Of a stretch of DNA of 64,000 nt, positions 12,601-26,000 are shown one piece after another. Source of the DNA: Symsagittifera roscoffensis (Eukaryota; Xenacoelomorpha; Acoela; Convolutidae). Position 1 is the first letter of the stretch. Each line of letters starts with the position of its first letter. The notes under the pieces are model-generated. The model did not search any database. It was not told the DNA's origin and was given only the letters and a program-made list of their open reading frames with translations. The position numbers and the translations under genes were made by a program. The stretch covers positions 99,317,705-99,381,704 of the forward strand of contig NC_087062.1 of the NCBI RefSeq assembly GCF_963678635.1, in the 5' to 3' direction.

Positions 12601-15600
12601 TCTAACACCACAATTACGGAAAATACCGATTAAAAAGAGAGCATCACATCCATCTTCAATTCGAGAACCCGATATAAACTTCAGAAAACTAGTAGATAGA
12701 CTAGAACAAGCTGAAATCTGTATGAAACTGCAAGAAACAGAAAATTCAAAATTACATTTTGTAAACAACCTTCATACAACTGCTTCACAAAAAAAATGTT
12801 CACGACTCTGACACTGAACTAGCTGAAAAAATTACTCAAAATTTAATATCTATGAGAAAAATCCACAACTTCTCAGATCATAATTATAATTTTTATTGCG
12901 AAATCCAAAACAACAAAACCCCCCTACATGAATAGTCAAAACCAATCATAATCACAAAAATATTACCAAAATGTACCACAACAAGCTTCTCACACAGTAT
13001 TTTTTAACGATCAACCACGAACTACACAAACCGTGGCAAAATTAATCCATTTTCTTAGCAAAATAAAAATAAAACGACGAACAAACACCATATAGGGAAT
13101 CAACCACATTACTCAGAAGATGAAGAATACTATCATCAAAATCAACAACGATTCAAAAAAAAAATATCCGCAAAACAATAAATGGAACATTGATCAACCA
13201 GAGCCTACTTATCAACAAGACCTTTTCGAACCATATACACGAAACGAACAAACACGACAAACAAGACAGAACCCAGCATCATATAAAAATAACTTTCAAT
13301 CACAAAACCCTGTAAATACACAAAATTATCAACCATCCCAAATGCAAAATGAGATCCCATTACCATAATATTTACAACAACTTGAAAAAACAAAAAACCA
13401 ACGTACAAAATTTTCTCAAAACCAAATGTCGCAGAATCACTTCAGATGACTATGAATCCATACATTACGGATGGATCTTCTATATTTTAAAATAAAGCAC
13501 TAATGGTATTCACAGGAACCACACTTGATGGCGCAGCCCTAAAATGGTTTTCAGTTTTACCTATAGATGCGTAACCAGATTGGAAAAGATTCACACAAGA
13601 ATTAAAAAAAAAATTGACTCTGAAAGAAACCAACAACAGCAAAGAGTCTTATAGAAAAAAAATCGCAGAATCCCAAATGAAACAATTAAACAACTTGCAG
13701 TAAGAGTTGAAACATTAGTAAGAAAAGCATATTCTCCTAATACGCATGACTATAAAAACACAAAGATGACAGAAATTTTAATGATGACTCTAACACCACA
13801 ATTACGGAAAATACCGATTAAAAAGAGAGCATCACATCCATCTTCAATTCGAGAACCCGACATAAACTTCAGAAAACTAGTAGATAGACTAGAACAAGCT
13901 GAAATCTGTATGAAACTGCAAGAAACAGAAAATTCAAAATTACATTTTGTAAACAACCTTCATACAACTGCTTCACAAAAAAAATGTTCACGACTCTGAC
14001 ACTGAACTAGCTGAAAAAATTACTCAAAATTTAAATATCTATGAGAAAAATCCACAACTTCTCAGATCATAATTATAATTTTTATTGCGAAATCCAAAAC
14101 AACAAAACCCCCCTACATGAATAGTCAAAACCAATCATAATCACAAAACTATTACCAAAATGTACCACAACAAGCTTCTCACACAGTATTTTTTAACGAT
14201 CAACCACGAACTACACAAACCGTGGCAAAAATTATCCATTTTTTTTAGCAAAATAAAAATAAAACGACAAACAAACACCATATAGGGAATCAACCACATT
14301 ACTCAGAAGATGAAGAATACTATCATCAAAATCAACAACGATTCAAAAAAAAATATCCACAAAATAATAAATGGAATATTGATCAACCAGAGCCTACTTA
14401 TCAACCAGACCTTTTCGAACCATATACACGAAACGAACAAACACGACAAACAAGACAGAACCCAGCATCATATAAAAATAACTTTCAATCACAAAACCCT
14501 GTACATACACAAAATTGTCAACCAACATAAATGCAAAATGAAATCACTTTACCATAAAATTTACAACAACATGAAATAACGAAAACCCAACTTATATATT
14601 TTTTGCAAATACAAATTACCGCAGAATCACTACAGATGACTATGAATCTATACATTATGGGTGGATCTACTGTATCTTCAAATAAACCACTAATGAAATT
14701 CCTAGGCACAGATTCTGAATACTCTGTAGAAGATTATCTAAACGAAGTCACAGCCAACCTAATGACAAACAAGCACCATATAAGGAATCAACCACATTAC
14801 TCAGAAGATGAAGAATACTATCATCAAAATCAACAACGTTTCAATAAAAATCAGCAAAATAATAAATGGAACATTGATCAACCTGACCCTACTTATCAAC
14901 CAGACCTTTTTGAACCATATACACGAAAAGAAAAGAACAAACACGACAAACAAGACAGAACCCAACGTCATATAATAAAAACTTTCAATCACAAAACCCT
15001 GTAATTACACAAAATTATCAACCAACCCAAATGCAAAATGGAATCTCATTACCATATTATTTACAACAACTTGAAGAAACAAAAAAGCAACGTACAAAAT
15101 TTTCTCAAAAACCAAATGTCGCAGAATCACTTCAGATGACTATGAATCCATACATTATGGATGGATCTTCTATATTTTAAAATAAAGCACTAATGGTATT
15201 CACAGGAACCACACTTGATGGCGCAGCCCTAAAATGGTTTTCAGTTTTACCTATAGATGCGTAACCAGATTGGAAAAGATTCACACAAGAATTTTTTTAA
15301 AAAAATTGACTCTGGAAGAAACCAACAACAGCAAAGAGTCTTATAGAAAAAAAATCGCAGAATCGCAAATGAAACAATTAAACAACTTGCAGTAAGAGTT
15401 GAAACATTAGTAAGAAAAGCATATTCTCCTAATACGCATGACTATAAAAACACAAAGATGACAGAAATTTTAATGATGACTCTAACACCACCCTTACGGA
15501 AAATACCGATTAAAAAGAGAGCATCACATCCATTTTCAATTCGAGAACCCGATATAAACTTCAGAAAACTAGTAGATAGACTAGAACAAGCTGAAATCTG

Positions 15601-18600
15601 TATGAAACTGCAAGAAACAGAAAATTCAAAATTACATTTTGTAAACAACCTTCATACAACTGCTTCACAAAAAAATGTTCACGACTCTGACACTGAACTA
15701 GCTGAAAAAATTACTCAAAATTTAATATCTATGAGAAAAATCCACAACTTCTCAGATCATAATTATAATTTTTATTGCGAAATCCAAAACAACAAAACCC
15801 CCCTACATGAATAGTCAAAACCAATCATAATCACAAAACTATTACCAAAATTTACCACAACAAGCTTCTCACACAGTATTTTTTAACGATCAACCACGAA
15901 CTACACAAACCGTGGCAAAAATAATCCATTTTTTAGCAAAATAAAAATAAAACGACAAACAAACACCATATAGGGAATCAACCACATTACTCAGAAGATG
16001 AAGAATACTATCATCAAAATCAACAACGATTCAAAAAAAAATATGCGCAAAACAATAAATGGAACATTGATCAACCAGAGCCTACTTATCAACAAGCCCT
16101 TTTCGAACCATATACACGAAACGAACAAACACGACAAACAAGACAGAACCCAGCATCATATAAAAATAACTTTCAATCACAAAACTCTGTACATACACAA
16201 AATTGTCAACCAACATAAATGCAAAATGAAATCACTTTACCATAAAATTTACAACAACATGAAATAACGAAAACCCAACTTGTATATTTTTCTCAAATAC
16301 CAAATGCCGCAGAATCACTACAGATAACTATGAATCCATACATTATGGGTGGATCTGCTGTATCTTCAAATAAACCACTAATGATATTCACAGGCACATA
16401 TTCTGATTACTCTGTAGAAGATTCTCTAAACGCAGTCACAGCAAATCTAATGACAAACAAACACCATATAGGGAATCAACCACATTACTCAGAAGATGAA
16501 GATTACTATCATCAAAATCAACAACGATTCAATAAAAATCAGCAAAACAATAAATGGAACATTGATCAACCAGACCCTACTTATCAACCAGACCTTTTCG
16601 AACCACATACACGAAACGAACAAACACGACAATCAAGACAGAATCCAATGTCAATTAATAAAAACTTTCTATCACAAAACCCTGTAGATACACAAAATTA
16701 TCAACCAACCCAAATGCAAAATGAAATCACATTACCATAAAATTTACAACAACACGAAATAACGAAAACCCAACTTACGTATTTTTCGCAAATACAAATT
16801 ACCGCAGAATCACTACAGATGACTATGAATCTATACATTATGGGTGGATCTGCTGTATCTTCAAATAAACCACTAATGAAATTCCTAGGCACAGATTCTG
16901 AATACTCTGTAGAAGATTATCTAAACGCAGTCACAGCCAACCTAATGACAAACAAACACCATATAAGGAATCAACCACATTACTCAGAAGATGAAGAATA
17001 CTATCATCAAAATCAACGACGATTCAATAAAAATCAGCAAAACAATAAATGGAACATTGATCAACCTGACCCTACTTATCAACCAGACCTTTTTGAACCA
17101 TATACACGAAAAGAAAAGAACAAACACGACAAACAAGACAGAACCCAACGTCATATAATAAAAACTTTCAATCACAAAACCCTGTAAATACACAAAATTA
17201 TCAACCAACCCAAATGCAAAATGGAATCTCATTACCATAATATTTACAACAACTTCAAATAACAAAAATCCAACCTACAAATTTTTCTCAAAAACCAAAT
17301 GCCGCAGAATCACTACAGATGACTATGAATCCATACATTATGGGTGGATCTACTATATCTTAAAATAAAGCACTAGTGATTTTCACAGGCACAGATTCTG
17401 AATACTCTGTAGAAGATTATCTAAACGCAGTCACAGCAAACCTAATGACAAACAAACACAATATAAGGAATCAACCACATTACTCAGAAGATGAAGAATA
17501 CTATCATCAAAATCAACAACGATTCAACAAAAATCAGCAAATCAATAAATGGAACAATGATCAACCAGACCCTACTTATCAACCAGACCTTTTCGAACCA
17601 TATACACGAAACGAAAAAAAAAACGACAAACAAGACAGAACTCAACGTCATATAATAATAACTTTCAATCACAAAACTCTGTAAATACACAAAATTATCA
17701 ACCAACCCAAATGCAAAACGAAATCCCATTACCATATCATTTACAACAACATGAAATATTGAAAACTCATTTTACATATTTTCTCAAATACCAAATGCCT
17801 CAGAATCACTACAGATGACTATGAATCGATACATTATGGGTGGATCTGCTGTATCTTCAAATAAATCACTAATGATATTCACAGGCACAGATTCTGATTA
17901 CTCTGTAGAAGATTATCTAAACGCAGTCACAGCAAACCTAATGACAAACAAACACCATATAAGGAAAGAACCACATTACTCAGAAGATGAAAAATACTAT
18001 CATCAAAATGAACAAATATTCAATAAAAATCAGCAAAACAATAAATGGAACATTGATCAACCAGACCCTACTTATCAACCAGATTTTTTTGAACCACATA
18101 CACGAAACGAACAAACACGACAAACAAGACAGAACCCAACGTCATATAATAAAAACTTTTAATCACAAAACCCTGTAAATACACAAAAATATCAACCAAC
18201 CCAAATGCAAAATGGAATCCCATTACCATCTCATTTACAACCAGTTCAAATAACGAAAACCCAACTTACAAATTTTTCCCAAAAACCAAATGCCGCAGAA
18301 TCACTACAGTTGACTATGAATCCATACATTATTGATGGATCTTCTATATCTTAAAATAAAGCACTAATAGTATTCACAGGAACCACAATTAAACAACTTG
18401 CAGTAAGAATTGAAACATTAGTAAGAAAAGCATATTCTCCTAATACGCATGACTATAAAAACTCAAAGATGACAGAAATTTTAGAGATGAATCTAACACC
18501 ACAATTACGGAAAATACCGATAAAAAGAGAGCATCACAGCCATCTTCATTTCGAGAACCCGAAAAAAACTTCAGAAAACTAGTAGATAGACTAGAACAAG

Positions 18601-19330
18601 CTGAAATCTGAATGAAACTGCAAGAAACAGAAGTTTCAAAATTACATTTTGTAAACAACCTTCATACAACTGCTTCGCAAAAATTAATATTCACGACTGA
18701 CACTGAACTAGCTGAAAAAATCACTCAAATTTTAAATATCTATGAGAACAATCCACAACTTATCAGATCATAATTATATTTTTTTTTTTTGCGAAAATCC
18801 AAAACAACAAAACCATACTATATGAATAGTCAAAACCAATCACAATCACAAAACTATAATCAAAATGTACCACACAAGCTTCTCACACAGTACTTTTTAA
18901 CGATCAACCACGAACTACACTAGATTGTAGCAAAAACTATCCATTTTTTCAGCAAAATAAAAAAATTACAAACAAACACCGTATAATCAATCAACCACGT
19001 TACTCAGAAGATGAAGAATACTATCCTCAAAATCAACAACGATTCAATAAAAGTAAGCAAAATAAAAAATGGAACATTGATCAACCAGACCCTACTTATC
19101 AACCAGACCTTTTCGAACCATATACACAAACGAAGAAACCCGACATACAAGACAGAACCCAGCATCATATAATAATAACTTTCAATCTCAAAACCTTTTA
19201 AATTCAGAAAATTATCAACCAACCCAAATGCACAATGAAATCTCATTACCATACTATTTACAACAACATGAAATAACGAAAACCCAACTCACAAATTTTC
19301 CCCAAAAACTAAATGCCGCAGAATCACTAC
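8537..19330 (+). repeat. Irregular tandem array of gag segments
   Basis: The same gag linker-to-capsid segment recurs head to tail. The landmark CTTCTCAGATCAT, joined to the end of a capsid segment, occurs near 8537 (ancestral context), 9719, 11192, 12868, 14056, 15749 and 18756. Successive spacings are about 1.18, 1.47, 1.68, 1.19, 1.69 and 3.0 kb. The differences are roughly multiples of the 495-bp linker unit that is also inserted here (units near 10305, 11766, 14640, 16330, 16820, 17330 and 17815). Pieces such as 12578-12811 and 13766-13999 are almost identical, 1188 bases apart. All units carry stops. Confidence 0.8.
9974..18640 (+). pseudogene. Duplicated gag partials
   Basis: Open pieces of 60-220 aa repeat three segments of gag: the Asn/Gln-rich linker (NQQRFNKNQQNNKWNIDQPDP-like), the capsid start (PLMIFTGTDSDYSVEDYLNA) and the capsid end (HPSSIREPDINFRKLVD). 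The largest, 10305-10964 (219 aa), joins the capsid start directly back to a linker and then to the tryptophan-rich core, which no functional gag would have. Many units share the same nonsense change, a TAA where gag of the better copy encodes the second residue of PYYLQQ, so the segment was copied after it was already dead. Confidence 0.75.
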
Positions 19331-19384
19331 AGATGACTATGAATCCATACACTATGGGTGGATCTTCTATATCTTAAAATAAAG

Positions 19385-20980
19385 CACTAATGGTATTCAC
19401 AGGAACCACACTTGATGGCGCAGCCCCAAAATGGCTTTAAGTTTTACCTATAGATACGAAATCAGATTGGAAAAGATTCACACAAGAATTTAAAAAATTT
19501 TTGACACTGAAAGAAACAAACAACAGCAAAGAGTCTTATGCAAAGAAATTCGCAGAATCCCAAATGAAACAGTTAAACTACTTGAAGTAAGAATTGAAAC
19601 CTTGGTAAGAAAAGCATATTCTCCTAATACCCATGACTATAAAAACACAAAGATGACAGAAATTTTAACGATGACTCTAACACCACAATTACGGAAAAAA
19701 GCGATAAAAAAGAGAGCATCTCATCCATCTTCAATTCGAGAACCCAATATAAACTTCAGAAAACTAGTAGATAAAATAGAACAAGCTGAAATCAGTATGA
19801 AACTTGAAGAAACAGAAAATTTAAAATTACAATATGTAAACAGCATCCATACAACTATTTCACAAATAAACAAGGTTCACGACTCTGACACTGAACTAGC
19901 TGAAAAAATCACTCAAAATTTGAATATCTATGAGAAAAATCCAAATTTTAAAGGCAAACAATCATTCAAAAAATGGTGTAACTGTTGCCGTAGATATGGA
20001 AAACGCATTGCTGAATGTAGACAAAAGCAACAAGATAATCAGAACAAACCACAAAAGCGTAGAGAACCAATTAAATCATTTTATCAATACATGAAAATTT
20101 ACCAAATAAAAAAAACATTCACAGTAACAAAATTTCAGGAAAACCGCTCCCTGATTACTATAATACCTCTAGACAACCATCACTTTAACGAAATAACTAT
20201 CGCGGAAGATCTCCAAAAAAAAAATTCACGAAATTTCTCACAAAATAGATTTAGTCGATCAAACAGTGAAAACAATCAATATCGAAATAACTATTCAAGA
20301 TCAAACTCAAACAGAAGTAATTACTCAAATTACAAAGGAGTCGTTCTTACTCCAACTCCCGAAACAGATAGTATTCAAAAAACTTTTCTAAAAATTCCTC
20401 AAACAACAGAAACAGAAACTACTCAAACAATAGGAATAGAGAAATATCCAAATAGCTGATCACAAAACTAATTAAACAAGATATCAAACTATAATAATTA
20501 TCACAAGAGATCAGGTATTCTCGTAACAATTCTCAGAACAACGATCTCGTAACAACTCTCAGAAAAGTAGTTCTAATTATTCAAACCGACAAAGAAATGA
20601 TTCTCAATCACCGTCTAGAAAAGATACACAATAACAAAACTATAGAAGAAGTACACCTAAGCAACAAAAACAAATTAACCAAGTACAATCAACTAAAGAA
20701 ACTCAATCAGACCCTCCCGGTAATGATAACACAGAAACCACAGGGTACACCTAAACACGTAAATTGCGAATCCACAGACGATGAGAGCTAAACAGAAAAC
20801 ACGCTTTCAATAAACAAGCTTCAAATTGAAAATGAATACGAAACACTAATATAATCGAAGTTTTACCAAAACAATAAAATTCATTTTCAAAACACTGATA
20901 ATACTCAAAAAATAACAGACTATACCGAAAAAGAGCTTAAAGGAAGTTCAAGCACAATTAATATATATGTCAGAAAACAA
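19385..20980 (+). pseudogene. gag C-terminal half, copy 1, degenerate zinc knuckle
   Basis: The open frame 19602-20459 (285 aa) carries the capsid end, then a C-x2-C...C knuckle at 19977-20018, then an N/S/R-rich tail (RSNSENNQYRNNYSRS). In the better copy the knuckle is CNYCRRYGHSISEC (CCHC). Here the histidine position is Lys (CNCCRRYGKRIAEC), so zinc and RNA binding by this motif should be lost. The tail breaks up after 20459. Remnants to about 20980 match the acidic end of gag (TQSDPPG-like near 20705). Confidence 0.7.
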
Positions 20981-20999
20981 CAAATAAAGCACAACTACC

Positions 21000-23090
21000 C
21001 AATTAATCACCATACCTCGAAATTGATTTTTTAATAATCTCAGGAGCAAAACCAAATATAATAAATATTCCCATATGGAATGAGATACAAACGTTACTTC
21101 CAAAAGTAAATCCATCAAACACCTCAAGCATTTTAGCTACAGCACAAGGATCAAGTTTAACAAATTTTGGAAAAGTTCAATTAATCCTTGTTCCCACTCG
21201 AACGATGGAACAGAATAAACTTATAACAAAACCTTTCAAACAAACATTCCATATCACAGATATAAACACAACATCAATGGAATACCATTTATTTCTAAAT
21301 ATAAGGCCAATAATAATATTCTAAACAGCAAAATACATAAAAAAGATAAGTATAAAAGAATGAAAAACACATCACTTACATTCTTTCCAAAATTAAATAA
21401 ACAACCACTATTTTTCTCCAAATTCTACCCTAAATACAACCAAGAACGAAAACACCTGAAACCATTTGAAGGATATGTACATAACTTTTAAATGAGTCAA
21501 GTCCATCAATATAACATGAAACAAAACAAACAGCGACTATATATGTCAAACTTTGAATTCGAACCAATTCACAATTTTTACCGAGTAACAATCTAATCCA
21601 TCAAATACACCAAAAACACAGATTCAGATATCATTTCACTACAAATATACAATATTTCTCCATACAAAATAATATTACCTCTAGGACTTCTAGGTTATTG
21701 CGAAACAAATGCAACAATCTCTCGCGAATTAGATGAAAAAGTGATAACAAACGAAATACAGACTATTTTACAAAAACACCTTATTTTAAACCGACATTAC
21801 AGATATCGAAAAACACCAAGGAACAACAAAAATTCCTCACAATGTTCAAATTTCGACATTCTCAAATTACACAAAAAGAATTTGAAAAACTAGCCGAACT
21901 GCTACTAAAAGACCCAATTGTATACGCCACAACTAAATTTGATGTTGGAAAAGTAAATTCACCGCTACACCTACCTCTGAAACCTGATGCAGTTCTCAAA
22001 AAACAACTAGCAAATAAAATTCCATTTCACTTACAAGATAAAATCAATAGTTTATTAGACATACTAGAACAGTATAAAATTTTTTCCCAAGTAATTTAAA
22101 AAAAACCAAACGGAAACACATTCATAAAGCCCGTTATTATTTTAGCTAAAAAAGAATCATTAAAAATCGTTTTAGATGTAAGCTACTTCAATTCCCTCAT
22201 TGAGAAATCCAAATGAAGTTGACCCATAAAACCAATTCAATTAATCTTACGAAAGTAAACGGAAAACCCTTTACAACAGCTGACATGAACAGCGCATACA
22301 ACCAAATGCCACTAGTAGAACCGTCACGACGTTTAACACAATTCGTTATTTGAAACCAACAAAACGAATTTAATAGACTTTTCTATTGAATCTCCATAGA
22401 TTCAGCAGCATTACCAGCATTTATGAGTGAAATTTTTTGACGATGTTTTCATGCAGTGACAAACAAAAAACGAAAGTTTTTTGTCTTAGATAAATATCAT
22501 CAAATACTACTTGAAGAAAACATGAAAGCAGCCCCATACAAATCAAATTTTTTCCTCACACGTGTAAAATTTCTTGGACATACTATTAAAGGAAATACAA
22601 TAGCTCCATTAAAAAACCGCATAGACGCAATCATAAAACTTCAACCTTCATCAAACAAAAAGGAAATGCAAGAACTTCTTAAGTCAAAACATCTATAAAA
22701 TGCTACTAAATTCAAGACCATTTATTAACATTATCAGACAGCAAAATAATTTTGAATGGACAACAATACATCAGAAACGGTTTGAAGAAATTAAAACAGT
22801 CCTCACTGAACAGATACCAAAAATTATTCCAGATCCAGACCAACCATTTTGTGCTATGTGCGACGCCTCGAATTTTGACATTGGTGCAGCATTATTACAA
22901 TCACACAGTGGAACAAATAAAACAATTTTTTTTTCAGCAAACTCAAGACTATTTACACAAGCTAAACTTAGACTCTCTACCATTATGAGAGAATGCACAG
23001 CTATAGTATACACTCTCACAGAATATGAATTTTTAATACTTGGATCAAAACATCCAACAGTTCAATTTACAGAAGATAAACTGTGAATAG
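21000..23090 (+). pseudogene. Protease-RT-RNase H remnant, copy 1
   Basis: The protease segment near 21020-21300 has ISG (21037-21045) where the better copy has the catalytic DSG, so the aspartate is gone. RT pieces follow: 21842-22099 (KFDVGKVNSPLHLPLKPDA), a frame with FTTADMNSAYNQMP near 22270, and a DDVF motif near 22440 whose preceding Tyr-Leu has been removed by a short deletion. RNase H pieces run 22700-23086 (FCAMCDASNFDIGAALLQSH, RECTAIVYTLTEYEF). The copy stops abruptly inside RNase H at about 23091, where it is joined to gag sequence. Confidence 0.8.
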
Positions 23091-26000
23091 AAGATAAACT
23101 TGCTATTCACAGGCACAGATTCTGATTACTCTGTAGAAGATTATCTAAACGCAGTCACTGCAAACCTAATGACAAACAAACACCATATAAGGAATCAACC
23201 ACATTACTCAGAAGATGAAGAATACTATCATCAAAATCAACAACGATTCAAAAAAAATCAGCAAAACAATAAATGGAACATTGACCACCCAGAACCTACT
23301 TATCAACCAGACCTTTTCGAACCGAATACACGAAACGAACAAACACGACAAAGAAGACAGAACCCAACGTCATATAATAAAAACGTTCAATCACAAAACC
23401 CTGTACATACACAAAATTATCAACCAACCAAAATGCGGAATGAAATCACATTAACATCAAATTTACAACAACATGAAATAACGAAAACCCAACTTACATA
23501 TTTTTCTCAAATACGAAATGCCGCAGAATCACTACAGATGACTATGAATCTATACATTATTGGTGGATCTGCTGTATCTTCAAATAAACCACTAATGATA
23601 TTCACAGGCACAGATTCTGAATACTCTGTAGAAGATTATCTAAACGCAGTCACAGCCAACCTAATGACAAACCAACACCATATAAGGAATCAACCACATT
23701 ACTCAGAAGATGAAGAATACTATCATCAAATCAACAAAACAATAAATGGAACATTGATCAACCAGACCCTACTTATCAACCAGACCTTTTCGAACCATAT
23801 GCACGAAACGAACAAAGACGACAAACAAGACAGAACCCAACGTCATATAATAAAAACATTCAATCACAAAACACTGTACATACACAAAATTATCAACCAA
23901 CCAAAATGCGGAATGAAATCACATTACCATAAAATTTACAACAACATGAAATAACGAAAACCCAACTTACATATTTTTCTCAAATACGAAATGCCGCAGA
24001 ATCACTACAGATGACTATGAATCTATACATTATTGGTGGATCTGCTGTATCTTCAAATAAACCACTAATGATATTCACAGGCACAGATTCTGAATACTCT
24101 GTAGAAGATTATCTAAACGCAGTCACAGCCAACCTAATGACAAACCAACACCATATAAGGAATCAACCACATTACTCAGAAGATGAAGAATACTATCATC
24201 AAAATCAACAACGATTCATTAAAAATCAGCAAAACAATAAATGGAACATTGATCAACCAGACCCTACTTATCAATCAGACCTTTTTGAACCATATACACG
24301 AAACGAACAAACACGACAAAGAAGACAGAACCCAACGTCATATAATAAAAACTTTCAATCACAAAACCCTGTACATACACAAAATTATCAACCAACCCAA
24401 ATGCAAAATGAAATCACATTATCATAAAGTTTACAACAAAATGAAATAACGAAACCCCAACTTACATACTTTTATCAAATACCAAATGCCGCAGAATCAC
24501 TACAGATGACTATGAATCTATACATTATGGGTGGATCTGCTGTATCTTCAAATAAACCACTAAGGATATTCACAGGCACAGATTCTGATTACTCTGTAGA
24601 AGATTATCTAAACGCAGTCACAGCAAACCTAATGACAAACAAACACCATATAAGGAATCAACCACATTACTCAGAAGATGAAGAATACTATCATCCAATC
24701 AACAACGATTCAATAAAAATCAGCAAAACAATAAATGGAACATTGATCAACCAGACCCTACTTATCAACCAGACCTTTTCGAACCATATGCACGAAACGA
24801 ACAAAGACGACAAACAAGACAGAACCCAACGTCATATAATAAAAACATTCAATCACAAAACCCTATACATACACAAAAAACCAAAATGCAGAATGAAATC
24901 ACATTACCATAAAATTTACAACAACATGAAATAACGAAAACCCAACTTACATATTTTTCTCAAATACGAAATAACGCAGAATCACTACAGATGACTATGA
25001 ATCTATACATTATGGGTGGATCTGCTGTATCTTCAAATAAACCACTAATGATATTCAAAGGCACAGATTCTGAATACTCTGTAGAAGATTATCTAAACGC
25101 AGTCACAGCCAACCTAATGACAAACCAACACCATATAAGGAATCAACCACATTACTCAGAAGATGAAGAATACTATCATCAAAATCAACAACGATTCATT
25201 AAAACTCAGCAAAACATTAAATGGAACATTGATCAACCAGACCCTACTTATCAACCAGACCTTTTTGAACCATATACACGAAACGAACAAACACGACAAA
25301 GAAGACAGAACCCAACGTCATATAATAAAAACTTTCAATCACAAAACCCTGCACATACACAAAATTATCAACCAACCCAAATGCAAAATGAAATCACATT
25401 ATCATAAAATTTACAACAAAATGAAATAACGAAAACCCAACTTACATATTTTTCTCAAATACCAAATGCCGCAGAATCACTACAGATGACTATGAATCTA
25501 TACATTTTGGGTGGATCTGCTGAATCTTCAAATAAACCACTAAGGATATTCACAGGCACAGATTCTGATTACTCTGTAGAAGATTATCTAAACGCAGTCA
25601 CTGCAAACCTAATGACAAACAAACACCATATAAGGAATCAACCACATTACTCAGAAGATGAAGAATACTATCATCAAAATCAACAACGATTCAATAAAAA
25701 TCAGCAAAACAATAAATGGAACATTGACCACCCAGAACCTACTTATCAACCAGACCTTTTCGAACCATATACACGAAACGAACAAACACGACAAACAAGA
25801 CAGAACCCAACGTCATATAATAAAAACTTTCAATCACAAAACCCTGTACATACACAAAATTATCAACCAACCCAAATGCAATATGAAATCACATTACCAT
25901 AAAATTTACAACAAAATGAAATAACGAAAACCCAACTTACATATTTTTCTCAAATACCAAATGCCGCAGAATCACTACAGATGACTATGAATCTATACAT

